NCBI RefSeq assembly: GCF_001424945.1
Contig: NZ_LMCW01000045.1
Coordinates: 125,725 to 189,724 of the forward strand
DNA from: Rhizobium sp. Root1203
GTDB lineage: Bacteria > Pseudomonadota > Alphaproteobacteria > Rhizobiales > Rhizobiaceae
Reading direction: 5' to 3'
Length of the DNA: 64,000 bases
In this document: positions 16,527 through 24,073 of the stretch, one piece after another
Position numbering within the stretch: the stretch's first letter is position 1
Layout of the letters: the number at the start of each line of letters is the position of its first letter
The notes under the pieces: model-generated
What the model saw: only the letters and a program-made list of their open reading frames with translations
The model's database searches: none
What the model was told of the DNA's origin: nothing
Position numbers and translations under genes: made by a program

Positions 16527-17117
16527 TCAGGCGGCTCTGCGGATCAGCGCGGTGGTCAGCATCCGCCCCGACGCTACGATCATGCCGGCTGCTCCATCAA
16601 GCCAACCCTCGACAAGCTCGAGCGCCAGAAAGCGGGACCGTTCGAACGGACCCGGCATGACAAGGTGCTGGGCCTTCTCCCCGAAGAAGCCGAAACGCTC
16701 GTAGTACGGCGCATCGCCGACAAGCAGGATGGCGCCATGGCCGCGGTTCTTCGATTCCAGGATTGCCGCCCGCATCAGCGCCGAACCGACACCCTTGCCT
16801 TCATAGGTCTCATCGACGGCCAGTGGCCCGAGCAGCAGCGCGTTGATCGGCGTGCCCTCGGCATTGACGCCGGCTTCGATGTTCCAGAGGCGCACCGTGC
16901 CGATGACATGGCCGTCGTGGTCGCGCGCCACGATCGCAAGGCCCTCCGCCGGAATACGGCCGCGGCGGATCTTTTCAGACGACTTCCTGCGGCGGTTCGG
17001 ACCCATGGCGCGATCGAGCAGATTCTCTCGCGCCACGACATCGCCGGGATTTTCGGCGTCGATGGTGAAGACAGAGGGCGCAAAGAATGCGCGGACAGAA
17101 TCAAGAACAGCGGCCAT
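16527..17117 (-). CDS. GNAT family N-acetyltransferase
   Basis: This 196-residue GNAT protein transfers an acetyl group from acetyl-CoA to an amine. The acetyl-CoA loop is visible in LLLGPLAVDETYEGKGVGSALM and the C-terminal beta-bulge in APYYERFGFFGEKAQHLVMPG, which matches the 'predicted N-acetyltransferase YhbS-like' (COG3153) group. ATG with GGGAGG upstream. It lies downstream of odc2 on the same strand with about 90 bp between, so it may be cotranscribed; a polyamine or diamine substrate is an attractive but unproved idea. Confidence 0.82.
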   Translation of the reverse strand: MAAVLDSVRAFFAPSVFTIDAENPGDVVARENLLDRAMGPNRRRKSSEKIRRGRIPAEGLAIVARDHDGHVIGTVRLWNIEAGVNAEGTPINALLLGPLAVDETYEGKGVGSALMRAAILESKNRGHGAILLVGDAPYYERFGFFGEKAQHLVMPGPFERSRFLALELVEGWLDGAAGMIVASGRMLTTALIRRAA

Positions 17118-17177
17118 CGTGGCCTCCCGTACCCAAAACCGTTATCAGCGGCGGTGAATGGAAATTGTGAAGGTGCC

Positions 17178-17198
17178 GCCCCGCCTGTGTTGCGGGGC
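17178..17198 (-). terminator. Hairpin between odc2 and the GNAT gene
   Basis: GCCCCGC (17178-17184) pairs with GCGGGGC (17192-17198) over a 7-nt loop. There is no T-run, so it may attenuate rather than fully end odc2 transcription. Confidence 0.45.
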
Positions 17199-17206
17199 CG
17201 GCGCTA

Positions 17207-18340
17207 TTAGATGACGTAGGCCTTCAGCGGCTCGAAGCCGTTGAACGCGACCGCCGAATAGGTGGTCGTGTAGGCGCCGGTGCCTTCGATCAGGATCTCG
17301 TCGCCGATCGAAAGGGAGATCGGCAGCGGGTAGAGATTCTTTTCGTACAGCACGTCAGCCGAATCGCAGGTCGGGCCGGCAATGATGCAGGGCTCCATGT
17401 CGTCGCCGTCACGCTCGGTGCGGATCGGGTAGCGAATGGCTTCGTCCATCGTTTCAGCGAGACCGCCGAACTTGCCGATGTCGAGGAACACCCAGCGGGC
17501 AGCATCGTTGTCGGACTTCTTCGAGATCAGCACGACTTCCGTCTTGATGACGCCGGCGTTTCCGACCATGCCGCGGCCCGGCTCGATGATCGTCTTCGGA
17601 ATCTGGTTGCCGAAGTGATCGCGAAGGCTCTGGTAGATCGCACGACCGTAAGCTTCCGCCGACGGAACGTCGCGCAGGTACTTGGTCGGGAAGCCGCCGC
17701 CCATGTTGACCATCTGCAGGTGGATTCCCTGCTTGGCCAGCTGGACGAAGACGCGCTTGGCATCGGCGAGAGCCGAATCCCAGGCATCGACCTTGGTCAT
17801 CTGTGAACCGACATGGAAGGACACGCCGTAGGACTCCAGACCGAGCTGATGAGCGTAGACGAGAACGTCGACAGCCATCTGCGGCACGCAGCCGAACTTG
17901 CGCGACAGCGGCCATTCGGCGCCTTCGCCATCTGTGAGAACGCGGCAGAACACGCGGGCGCCGGGAGCGGCACGCGAGATCTTCTCGACTTCCTCGTGGC
18001 TGTCGACCGCAAACAGGCTGACGCCGAGCGCATGCGCGCGGGCGACGTCGCGTTCCTTCTTGATCGTGTTGCCGAAGGAGATACGGGCAGCGGTCGCACC
18101 GGCATTGAGCGCCATTTCGATTTCAGCGACGGACGCGCAATCGAAGCTGGAACCCATGTTGGCGAGCAGCTTCAGGACTTCCGGAGCCGGGTTTGCCTTG
18201 ACGGCATAATAGATGGCACTGTCCGGCATCGCATGACGGAAGGCGGAGAAGTTGTCACGCACGACGTCGAGGTCGACCACGAGGCAGGGACCATCGGGAC
18301 GTCGGGTTGCGAGAAAGTCGCGGATGCGCTGAGTGGTCAT
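17207..18340 (-). CDS. odc2: Type III ornithine/lysine decarboxylase
   Basis: This PLP enzyme of fold type III (alanine racemase-like, eukaryotic ODC type) makes putrescine from ornithine, and probably cadaverine from lysine. The 377 residues match the rhizobial Odc2 length. PLP-lysine is K48 in YYAVKANPAPEVL, followed by SFDCASVAEIE, the HVGS motif, the phosphate-binding GGGFP, EPGRGMVG, and the dimer-interface catalytic Cys in GPTCDSADVL. The ATG has GAGGGA upstream. The gene sits behind a leader of about 400 nt with its own sigma70-like promoter, so post-transcriptional control is likely. Putrescine made here could be exchanged through the Pot-like ABC system further right. Confidence 0.93.
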   Translation of the reverse strand: MTTQRIRDFLATRRPDGPCLVVDLDVVRDNFSAFRHAMPDSAIYYAVKANPAPEVLKLLANMGSSFDCASVAEIEMALNAGATAARISFGNTIKKERDVARAHALGVSLFAVDSHEEVEKISRAAPGARVFCRVLTDGEGAEWPLSRKFGCVPQMAVDVLVYAHQLGLESYGVSFHVGSQMTKVDAWDSALADAKRVFVQLAKQGIHLQMVNMGGGFPTKYLRDVPSAEAYGRAIYQSLRDHFGNQIPKTIIEPGRGMVGNAGVIKTEVVLISKKSDNDAARWVFLDIGKFGGLAETMDEAIRYPIRTERDGDDMEPCIIAGPTCDSADVLYEKNLYPLPISLSIGDEILIEGTGAYTTTYSAVAFNGFEPLKAYVI

Positions 18341-18748
18341 ATCAATCCCTCTTCCAATTCCAGAGCTCCGGAAAACACCGGAGGACAAAGGGCAACCAGT
18401 CACCTGCGCAGGAACCAGCCGGTGGAGACCCCGGAACCTTTGCAAGCGCTTGGATGCGCGAATGATGAATCAACGCCGCGAAAGCGACATGGATCCGGCT
18501 TTGTCTGCCATGGATTGGAGGGAGTTCCCTACCGCACTTCCGGCAATGAAGGTGTGCCTCTTCAGTAACCCCCGCTGATGGAAAGCAGGGAGAGAACAAA
18601 AAGGCCCGCACCGTCGTTGCTTCAGGCGTCCTCGCATTTTCCGGTTGGCCGGAATAGCGACTGGAGGGGTTAATTCCAGGTACCTTACCGATTTCCTCAC
18701 CAATTCGAGGGTTCGGCGGACACCCATGGGCACGTGCGACTTTGGGCT
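18341..18748 (-). ncRNA. Long structured 5' leader of odc2, candidate speF element
   Basis: About 400 nt separate a good sigma70-like promoter from the odc2 start. Visible hairpins are CTCCGG/CCGGAG (18366-18383) close to the ribosome site, CCTGCGCAGG (18402-18411), and TTCCGG-CCAA-CCGGAA (18639-18654). From memory, a conserved 'speF' RNA motif occurs upstream of alphaproteobacterial ornithine decarboxylase genes, and position and length fit. I could not align it to the Rfam model. An Arg-rich upstream frame also runs through the leader (18470-18733). Confidence 0.5.
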
Positions 18749-18754
18749 GATGTC

Positions 18755-18783
18755 GAGATAAGAATATTCGACGTCATAATCAA
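18755..18783 (-). promoter_or_regulatory. Sigma70-like promoter of odc2
   Basis: On the minus strand TTGATT (18778-18783) is followed after 17 bases by TATCTC (18755-18760). This predicts a transcript start near 18748. Confidence 0.55.
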
Positions 18784-18815
18784 GAAATTTTTTGCCTCAC
18801 CCTCAAAAAAATAAA

Positions 18816-18842
18816 TTGAACAGCGGGACGTAATTTGTTCAA
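18816..18842. promoter_or_regulatory. Perfect TTGAACA-N13-TGTTCAA palindrome before the LysR gene
   Basis: TTGAACA (18816-18822) and TGTTCAA (18836-18842) are exact inverted repeats 26 bp upstream of the LysR start. The size and position fit an autoregulatory LysR-type site. A near copy of its left part occurs upstream of the DUF1007 gene at 19817-19832. Confidence 0.6.
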
Positions 18843-18867
18843 TATTCTTTAACGACGGAGGACAGCC

Positions 18868-19761
18868 ATGGATACCCTGACCCGCATTCGCGCCTTCATC
18901 GATGTCGTTGAAGCGGAAGGCTTTTCGGCCGCTGCCCGGCGCACCGGCCGCTCCAAGGCGTTGCTGTCCAAATACGTGCGCGAGTTGGAGGACGAACTGG
19001 GCGCTCTGCTGCTCAACCGCACCACCCGCCAGTTTTCCATGACCGAAGCCGGCCACACATATTTCCGCACCGCCTCCGACATCCTGAAGGAGATAGACAA
19101 CCTCGCCGATCTGGTGCGCGAGAACAATGCCCAGCTGAAGGGCCGGTTGAAGATCTCCGTGCCGCGCACCTTCGTCGATGCCGAGGTCGGCCAGTCGCTG
19201 ATCGATTTCGCCAGGGAGAACCCGGATCTGTCGCTGGAGATCGCCGCCGACGACCGGTTCGTCGACCTGATCGAGGAGGGTTTCGACGTCGCGGTGCGGG
19301 TCACCAAGCTCGAGGACTCCGGCATGATCGCCCGCAAGATCTCGGATTTTCGCATCCATCTCTGCGCGACGCCGGAGTTCCTGGAGCGTTATCCGGATCT
19401 CCAGCATCCCTCGGATATTTCCAACGTGCCCTTCGTCATCGATACCAACTCACGCACCCAGGGGAGCATCCGCTTCCACAATCCGGACAATACCTCCTTT
19501 GCGGTTGCCGTCTCGGGTCCGCTGGAGGTCAACAGCCCACACGCGACGTTGCGCGCGGCGCTTGCCGGGATCGGCATCGCCTTCATCCCGGACTTCATCG
19601 CCCGCAAGCCGATCGAGAGGGGCGAACTGGTAACGCTGTTCAACGACTACATGCCGACCGATCGCGGCATCTATGCCGTCTACCCGCACCGGCGCTACCT
19701 GCCTGCCAAGGTGCGCATCTTCGTCGACTATCTTCACAACTGGTTCAAGAAGCATCCCTGA
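18868..19761 (+). CDS. LysR-family transcriptional regulator
   Basis: This 297-residue LysR protein has the N-terminal winged helix (MDTLTRIRAFIDVVEAEGFS, then RTGRSKALLSKYVRELEDELG) and a C-terminal LysR substrate domain (LKISVPRTFVDAEVGQSLIDF, AGIGIAFIPDFIARK). It belongs to the common group that has no ligand assigned. It precedes the DUF1007 and metal-transporter genes by 90 bp on the same strand. Palindrome halves occur both before this gene and before DUF1007, which suggests that it controls itself and that operon. Confidence 0.88.
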   Translation: MDTLTRIRAFIDVVEAEGFSAAARRTGRSKALLSKYVRELEDELGALLLNRTTRQFSMTEAGHTYFRTASDILKEIDNLADLVRENNAQLKGRLKISVPRTFVDAEVGQSLIDFARENPDLSLEIAADDRFVDLIEEGFDVAVRVTKLEDSGMIARKISDFRIHLCATPEFLERYPDLQHPSDISNVPFVIDTNSRTQGSIRFHNPDNTSFAVAVSGPLEVNSPHATLRAALAGIGIAFIPDFIARKPIERGELVTLFNDYMPTDRGIYAVYPHRRYLPAKVRIFVDYLHNWFKKHP

Positions 19762-19816
19762 CCGGTCTGTTGCGGGGAGCCGGTCCCAATTCCGTCCCAA
19801 TTTCTGGCAAGGAATC

Positions 19817-19832
19817 AAATTGAACAACGGGA
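19817..19832. promoter_or_regulatory. Half-site repeat of the LysR palindrome upstream of DUF1007
   Basis: AAATTGAACAACGGGA matches AAATTGAACAGCGGGA at 18813-18828 in 15 of 16 positions. It lies 20 bp before the DUF1007 start. No inverted partner arm is seen here. Confidence 0.4.
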
Positions 19833-19851
19833 TCGCGCGGTAACCGGACGC

Positions 19852-20493
19852 ATGAGAAAATCGATACTCCTGATGGCGTCACTGCTGTCGCTGCTGCCCG
19901 CCGCCGCCTTCGCGCATCCGCATGTCTTTGTCGAGGCCCGGCTGGAAGTCGTTGCCGGCGACGACGGCACCATTTCGGAGCTGCGAAACGTCTGGCGCTT
20001 CGACGAGGTCTTTTCCTCCTCCGTCGTCATGGACTTCGACAAGAACACCGACCTGAAGCTGGATCCGAACGAACTTGCCGAAGTGGGGAAGACGGTCCGG
20101 GATTCGCTGGTCGATTACGACTACTACATGAACCTCACGATCGACGGGAAGAACGTCAAGGTTCAGAAGCCCGATCTCATCCATGTCGACTACAAGCAGG
20201 GACAGCTTCTGATGTTTTTTGCCGTCAAGCCGGCGGAACCGATGCCGCTCAAGGGACGCCTGACCTTCGGCGTCTACGATCCCACCCTCTACACATCGAT
20301 CGACTTCCCGACCGACGATGAGCTCGTCCTGGTCGGCGACGCCCTGAAGAGCTGCAAGCACCAGGTCGTCCGACCGGACGCCGACCAGGTGATTGCCGAC
20401 AACAAGCAGTCGCTGACAGATGCCTTCTTCAACGACCCGACCGGCACCAACATGTCCAAACTGTTCGCCACGAGGCTGGACGTCACATGCTGA
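19852..20493 (+). CDS. DUF1007 periplasmic protein (metal-transport partner)
   Basis: This 213-residue exported protein has a signal peptide (MRKSILLMASLLSLLPAAAFA) directly followed by HPHVFVEARLE, the diagnostic start of DUF1007 (COG3683). The His-x-His just after the cleavage site can bind metal. The mature domain is otherwise acidic and beta-rich, with RFDEVFSSSVVMDFD near the start. The family is almost always encoded next to a NiCoT/RcnA-like transporter and is thought to bind metal in the periplasm, but its biochemistry is not settled. Its last codons overlap the transporter start (ATGCTGA), so the two are translationally coupled. Confidence 0.88.
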   Translation: MRKSILLMASLLSLLPAAAFAHPHVFVEARLEVVAGDDGTISELRNVWRFDEVFSSSVVMDFDKNTDLKLDPNELAEVGKTVRDSLVDYDYYMNLTIDGKNVKVQKPDLIHVDYKQGQLLMFFAVKPAEPMPLKGRLTFGVYDPTLYTSIDFPTDDELVLVGDALKSCKHQVVRPDADQVIADNKQSLTDAFFNDPTGTNMSKLFATRLDVTC

Positions 20494-21566
20494 AACACCG
20501 GCTTCAGGCGATCCTGTGGGGTGCCGCCCTGATGCTGGTGGCGGGCGTTGCCGCCGCGCATGCGCAATCGCCGCTCGGCATCGGAAGCTCGGAGCCGAGC
20601 ATTCAGCCGACCGGCGGCCCGCTCGCTCCGCTTCTGCTCTACGTCAATGCCGAGCAGCAGTCCTTCTACCGCGCTTTGACCGGCGCGCTGAAAGCCATGC
20701 GCGAGGACCCCCGGCAGCTGGCGGCGCTCATCGGGCTTTCCTTCGCCTATGGTATCTTCCACGCTGCCGGTCCCGGCCACGGCAAGGCGGTGATTTCCTC
20801 CTACATGATCGCCAACGAGATCGAATTGAAGCGCGGCGTCGCGATCTCCTTCGTGTCCGCCTTTGTTCAGGGGATCGTTGCGATCCTGCTCGTCGGCGTC
20901 GCCTGGGTGGCGCTACGCGGCACCGGCATAACGCTGACAGCGGCAACGCAGGCGATGGAGATCGCCAGCTTCGTGATGGTCATTCTCTTCGGTATCTGGC
21001 TGCTCGTCCGCAAACTCCGCCCGATGATCACAGGCATGGCGCGCCGCGATGTGGTGGCGACATCGGCCGGTCCCGTCAGCATGATGCTCGACTGGCAGGA
21101 CGCCGACGCCCGCACGGACGGCGACGCCTATGCCTTCGGCGAAACGCAGGCGCTGCAGGCGGGGCACCGGTTCATTTCGGGCATGGCTTGCGAGACCTGC
21201 GGCCAGTCGCATATGCCCAACCCGGCCATGCTCGGTGCGGAGACGTTCAGCATTCGCGAGGCCTGGTCGGCCATCGTCGCCGTCGGCCTTCGCCCCTGCT
21301 CGGGCGCACTTCTGGTGCTCACCTTCTCCATGCTGAACGGACTCTATCTCGGCGGCATCCTGTCGGTCTTCGCCATGTCGCTCGGAACGGCCGTCACGGT
21401 TGCCATCCTCGCGACCCTCGCCGTCACCGCCAAGGGTACCGCCATGCGCCTCGCCGGCCGCGGCTCCCGTGCCTCGGTCTGGATCGGCAACGCGATCGAG
21501 ATCCTCGGCGCCGTCCTGGTGATCGCAATGGGTGCCCTGCTGCTCGGCGCCTCCCTGCAGGGGTAA
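20487..21566 (+). CDS. NiCoT/RcnA-like nickel-cobalt transporter
   Basis: This 359-residue membrane protein belongs to COG2215 (RcnA/NicO-like). The signature GIFHAAGPGHGKAVISSY is present in the first transmembrane half, and GLRPCSGALLVL in the second. There are about six helices plus an N-terminal signal-like segment. A central loop of about 60 residues contains MACETCGQSHMPNP, with Cys and His that could sense or bind metal. Direction is uncertain: RcnA exports nickel and cobalt, while related DUF1007-linked proteins have been proposed as importers. No cobalamin riboswitch is visible upstream, and the LysR protein next door is the likely regulator. Confidence 0.85.
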   Translation: MLKHRLQAILWGAALMLVAGVAAAHAQSPLGIGSSEPSIQPTGGPLAPLLLYVNAEQQSFYRALTGALKAMREDPRQLAALIGLSFAYGIFHAAGPGHGKAVISSYMIANEIELKRGVAISFVSAFVQGIVAILLVGVAWVALRGTGITLTAATQAMEIASFVMVILFGIWLLVRKLRPMITGMARRDVVATSAGPVSMMLDWQDADARTDGDAYAFGETQALQAGHRFISGMACETCGQSHMPNPAMLGAETFSIREAWSAIVAVGLRPCSGALLVLTFSMLNGLYLGGILSVFAMSLGTAVTVAILATLAVTAKGTAMRLAGRGSRASVWIGNAIEILGAVLVIAMGALLLGASLQG

Positions 21567-21594
21567 CGGAGACCCGATCGGACAGCCGCCACGA

Positions 21595-21648
21595 GTCTCT
21601 TCTCCCCAACGGGGACAAGGTGCCGGCAGGCGGCTGAGGGGCGCCGCA
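21595..21648. repeat. RIME-like intergenic mosaic palindrome
   Basis: CTTCTCCCC-AAC-GGGGACAAG followed by GTGCCGGCAGG and a GGCGGCTGAGGGGCG tail is a short copy of the rhizobial mosaic palindrome seen also at 32295, 41961, 58664 and 62003. It lies between convergent genes and may end transcription. Confidence 0.6.
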
Positions 21649-21666
21649 GACGTCGAACGTCGAAAC

Positions 21667-21882
21667 CTACCGCCCCTTGCTGCGCTGATACCGCGCCCGC
21701 AGCCAGAAGACGGCGAAAAAGGCCATCACCAGACAGATGCCGACTGCAGTTGCGAGCCATGGGGAATAGTTGCCGATCCAGAGAACGATCGTCGGCATGA
21801 AGTAAATGACGAGGCCGGCGCAGACGAGAATGACGGCCGCGGCAATGGCCTGCGAACGACTTTCGGATTTCGGATCTGCCAT
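21667..21882 (-). CDS. Small two-helix membrane protein
   Basis: The 71-residue protein has a short polar N-terminus (MADPKSESRSQ), two transmembrane helices (AIAAAVILVCAGLVIYFM and WLATAVGICLVMAFFAVFWL) and a basic tail ending in RYQRSKGR. ATG with AGAGGAG about nine bases upstream; a longer frame start is not supported. I do not recognise a named family. It lies downstream of the DUF533 gene on the same strand (75 bp), so the two may share a transcript. No function can be assigned. Confidence 0.7.
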   Translation of the reverse strand: MADPKSESRSQAIAAAVILVCAGLVIYFMPTIVLWIGNYSPWLATAVGICLVMAFFAVFWLRARYQRSKGR

Positions 21883-21957
21883 GCACTGCACTCCTCTCGA
21901 TGAAGAGAAGGCCTTAGGCCAGCCGCCTGCGAAAGGCAACCGGCCCTGTCACAATGC

Positions 21958-22680
21958 TCAAAGGCTGATCTTGGCCGAGGACACGGTAGCGTCGATGTGG
22001 TCGACCAGCGCGTCGGGAAGACCGAGACGCCCGGCAAGCAGGTCGAGATAACCGCGCTCGGACCGCGAATCCGGATCGATCGTCAGCCGGGAAGCAGTGT
22101 AGAGCTCGACACGCTGCTCTTCAGTGACCGCTGCGGCAATCAACGCATCGAGATCGGTCGGCTGCGATAGTTCGCGCTCGATGAAAGCCGCCGCTTCGCC
22201 GCTGATGTCGGCCGCCTTGATCTTGTCGAAGATCAGCGCCCGTTCAGCGTCGTCGATATGGCCATCGGCCTTGGCGGCGCCGATCATTGCCCGGATCAGC
22301 ACCAGGACGAATTCGTTGCTCTGGGCAGGGGATGCGGCGCCGAACCCGGAATCGGAAGGCGGCGGCAGAACCGCGGCCGTCTTGGTCAGGGCATCCGCGG
22401 GCGTGGCTGGTGCCTGAGTTGGCGCCTGGCCGCTCTGGTAGTTCTTGTAGGCCTGGTAGCCGAGGCCGGCGATCGCAGCCAGCCCGCCGATGGCCAGTGC
22501 ATTGCCGGCGATGTTGCGGCCCGTCTTCGTGCCGAGGATGGCGGTCGCGAGCGCGCTGGCCTTCCACGGATTGTCCTTTGCCATCTGGATCGCGTCGCCG
22601 GCCCTGGCTCGGACGCTGCCTCCCACACCCGGCACCTGCAAACCCAGAAACTGCTCAAGAAGTTTCTTAGCGTCGAACAT
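21958..22680 (-). CDS. DUF533 / TerB-like tellurite-resistance family protein
   Basis: This 240-residue protein matches the DUF533 layout: an N-terminal MFDAKKLLEQFLG, a glycine/alanine-rich hydrophobic middle that may span the membrane (GNALAIGGLAAIAGLGYQAY), a Pro/Ala linker, then a TerB-like helical domain (LIRAMIGAAKADGHIDDAERALIFDKI, SQPTDLDALIAAAVTEEQRVELY). In YebE-type proteins this domain is linked to envelope stress, but its activity is unknown. The ATG is used because the N-terminus aligns with family starts. It is separated from eda upstream by a hairpin. Confidence 0.82.
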   Translation of the reverse strand: MFDAKKLLEQFLGLQVPGVGGSVRARAGDAIQMAKDNPWKASALATAILGTKTGRNIAGNALAIGGLAAIAGLGYQAYKNYQSGQAPTQAPATPADALTKTAAVLPPPSDSGFGAASPAQSNEFVLVLIRAMIGAAKADGHIDDAERALIFDKIKAADISGEAAAFIERELSQPTDLDALIAAAVTEEQRVELYTASRLTIDPDSRSERGYLDLLAGRLGLPDALVDHIDATVSSAKISL

Positions 22681-22743
22681 TCCTCATCGTCTCCCTGTCT
22701 GTAAAAGCAAAAGAAAGATAGGAAGCGAACGCGCAAATACAAC

Positions 22744-22765
22744 TACGGGCGGCAAGCCGCCCGTA
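22744..22765 (-). terminator. Hairpin terminator downstream of eda
   Basis: TACGGGCGG (22744-22752) pairs perfectly with CCGCCCGTA (22757-22765) around CAAG. It sits 25 bp after the eda stop. There is no T-run, so termination may be partial or Rho-assisted. Confidence 0.6.
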
Positions 22766-22789
22766 TGCGTAACTGGCAGACGGTGAGCT

Positions 22790-23428
22790 TCAGGCCGCGA
22801 GCGCAGCGGCCTCGGCAGCAAGCTTGGTGATGCCGGCCCAGTCGCCGGCGGCGATCAATTCCTTGGGAGCGACCCACGAGCCGCCGACGCAGATCACGTT
22901 CGGCAGCGACAGGTAGTCGCGCGCGTTCTTCAGCGAGATGCTGCCGGTCGGGCAGAAGAGCGTGCCGGCGAGCGGTGAGGAAAGCGCCTTGAGATAGGCG
23001 GCGCCGCCTGCCTGCTCGGCCGGAAAGAACTTCAGGACCTGATAGCCCTCTTCGCGCAGCGCCATGACTTCGCTCGCAGTCGCGGCACCCGGCAGAAGCG
23101 GCACGGACGAACCGCGCGCAGCGTCAAGCAATTCCTGTGTCGTGCCCGGGCTGACGATGAACTTGGAACCTGCAGCAACGGCAGCTTCCCAATGGGCGAC
23201 GTTGAGAATGGTGCCGGCACCGACCTCAGCGCCTTCGACTTCGTTCGCCACGGCGCGAACGGCATCGAGGGCGGCTGGCGTACGCATGGTGATCTCGATT
23301 GCCCGCAGGCCGCCGGCCACCAGCGCGCGCGAGAGCAGCACGGCCGACTTGACGTCGTCTACCACGAGAACCGGAACGACAGGCTGAAGTTTCAGGATTG
23401 AAAGGAGCTTTTCTGTCTTCTCGCCCAT
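22790..23428 (-). CDS. eda: KDPG/KHG aldolase
   Basis: Eda cleaves 2-keto-3-deoxy-6-phosphogluconate to pyruvate and glyceraldehyde-3-phosphate in the Entner-Doudoroff pathway, the main sugar route in rhizobia. The 212-residue length is typical. Motifs are VPVLVVDDVKSAV, GGLRAIEITMRTPAAL with the catalytic Glu, VGAGTI, SPGTTQELL, the Schiff-base Lys in GYQVLKFFPAEQ, and CPTGSIS. It stands alone here without edd or zwf, as is common when those are elsewhere on a rhizobial chromosome. Confidence 0.94.
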   Translation of the reverse strand: MGEKTEKLLSILKLQPVVPVLVVDDVKSAVLLSRALVAGGLRAIEITMRTPAALDAVRAVANEVEGAEVGAGTILNVAHWEAAVAAGSKFIVSPGTTQELLDAARGSSVPLLPGAATASEVMALREEGYQVLKFFPAEQAGGAAYLKALSSPLAGTLFCPTGSISLKNARDYLSLPNVICVGGSWVAPKELIAAGDWAGITKLAAEAAALAA

Positions 23429-23584
23429 GACCGTTGTTTCCTTTTAAACGATTGAAATCCGGGGTTCGGAATAGCGCCAAGGGTAGACTTTGTCGAGACC
23501 GAAGCCATGTTTGGAATAGAATGGGTATCAACGCCGAGAGAATTGCGCTAGCGTGTTGCGGTCGTCACAGAAGGTACACCAGAC

Positions 23585-24073
23585 ATGGCGAAAGAGATCG
23601 AGCGGAAATTCCTGGTACGCAACGATAGCTGGCGCGCCGGAGCCGAAGGCAAAGCCCTCCTGCGGCAGGGTTACATCGCGTCGATGGATGATCGCTCGGT
23701 CCGCGTGCGCGTGCTCGACGAAACGAAAGCACGGCTGACCATCAAAATCGGCCGTACGAGCATCACCCGCGAAGAGTTCGAATACGACATCCCGGTTGCC
23801 GATGCCGAGCAGCTTCTCGACGATGCGATCGGCGTGGTGATCGAAAAGACGCGGTATCGCGTCCCGCACAAAGGCTTTGTTTGGGAAGTCGATGTGTTCG
23901 CTGGTCGGCATGGCGGTCTGGTGATCGCCGAGGTCGAAATGCGGTCCGAAAGCGACAAGCCGGACCTGCCGGCATGGCTGGGCCGCGAGGTAACCGGCGA
24001 TTTTCGCTATTCGAACCAGGCGCTTGCAACGGAATTCGAGCGCGACCGGCATGCCATTCAGCATACGGCCTGA
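23585..24073 (+). CDS. CYTH-domain triphosphate tunnel metalloenzyme
   Basis: This 162-residue protein is a CYTH/TTM-fold enzyme of the YgiF/NeuTTM class that hydrolyses tripolyphosphate or nucleoside triphosphates with a divalent metal. The ExExK signature is at the N-terminus (AKEIERKFLV). Further tunnel residues appear as RQGYIASMDDRSVRVRV, ARLTIKIGR and VWEVDVFAGRHGGLVIAEVEM. It starts at ATG after AGAAGG. The following CHAD gene overlaps its end by 23 bp, the two-gene form of the CYTH-CHAD fusions found in other bacteria; the pair probably acts on polyphosphate. Confidence 0.9.
   Translation: MAKEIERKFLVRNDSWRAGAEGKALLRQGYIASMDDRSVRVRVLDETKARLTIKIGRTSITREEFEYDIPVADAEQLLDDAIGVVIEKTRYRVPHKGFVWEVDVFAGRHGGLVIAEVEMRSESDKPDLPAWLGREVTGDFRYSNQALATEFERDRHAIQHTA

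Noticed and set aside
18402..18411. CCTGCGCAGG palindrome as a separate operator
   Set aside because: It lies within the transcribed odc2 leader and is short, so it is more likely part of leader structure than a protein site.
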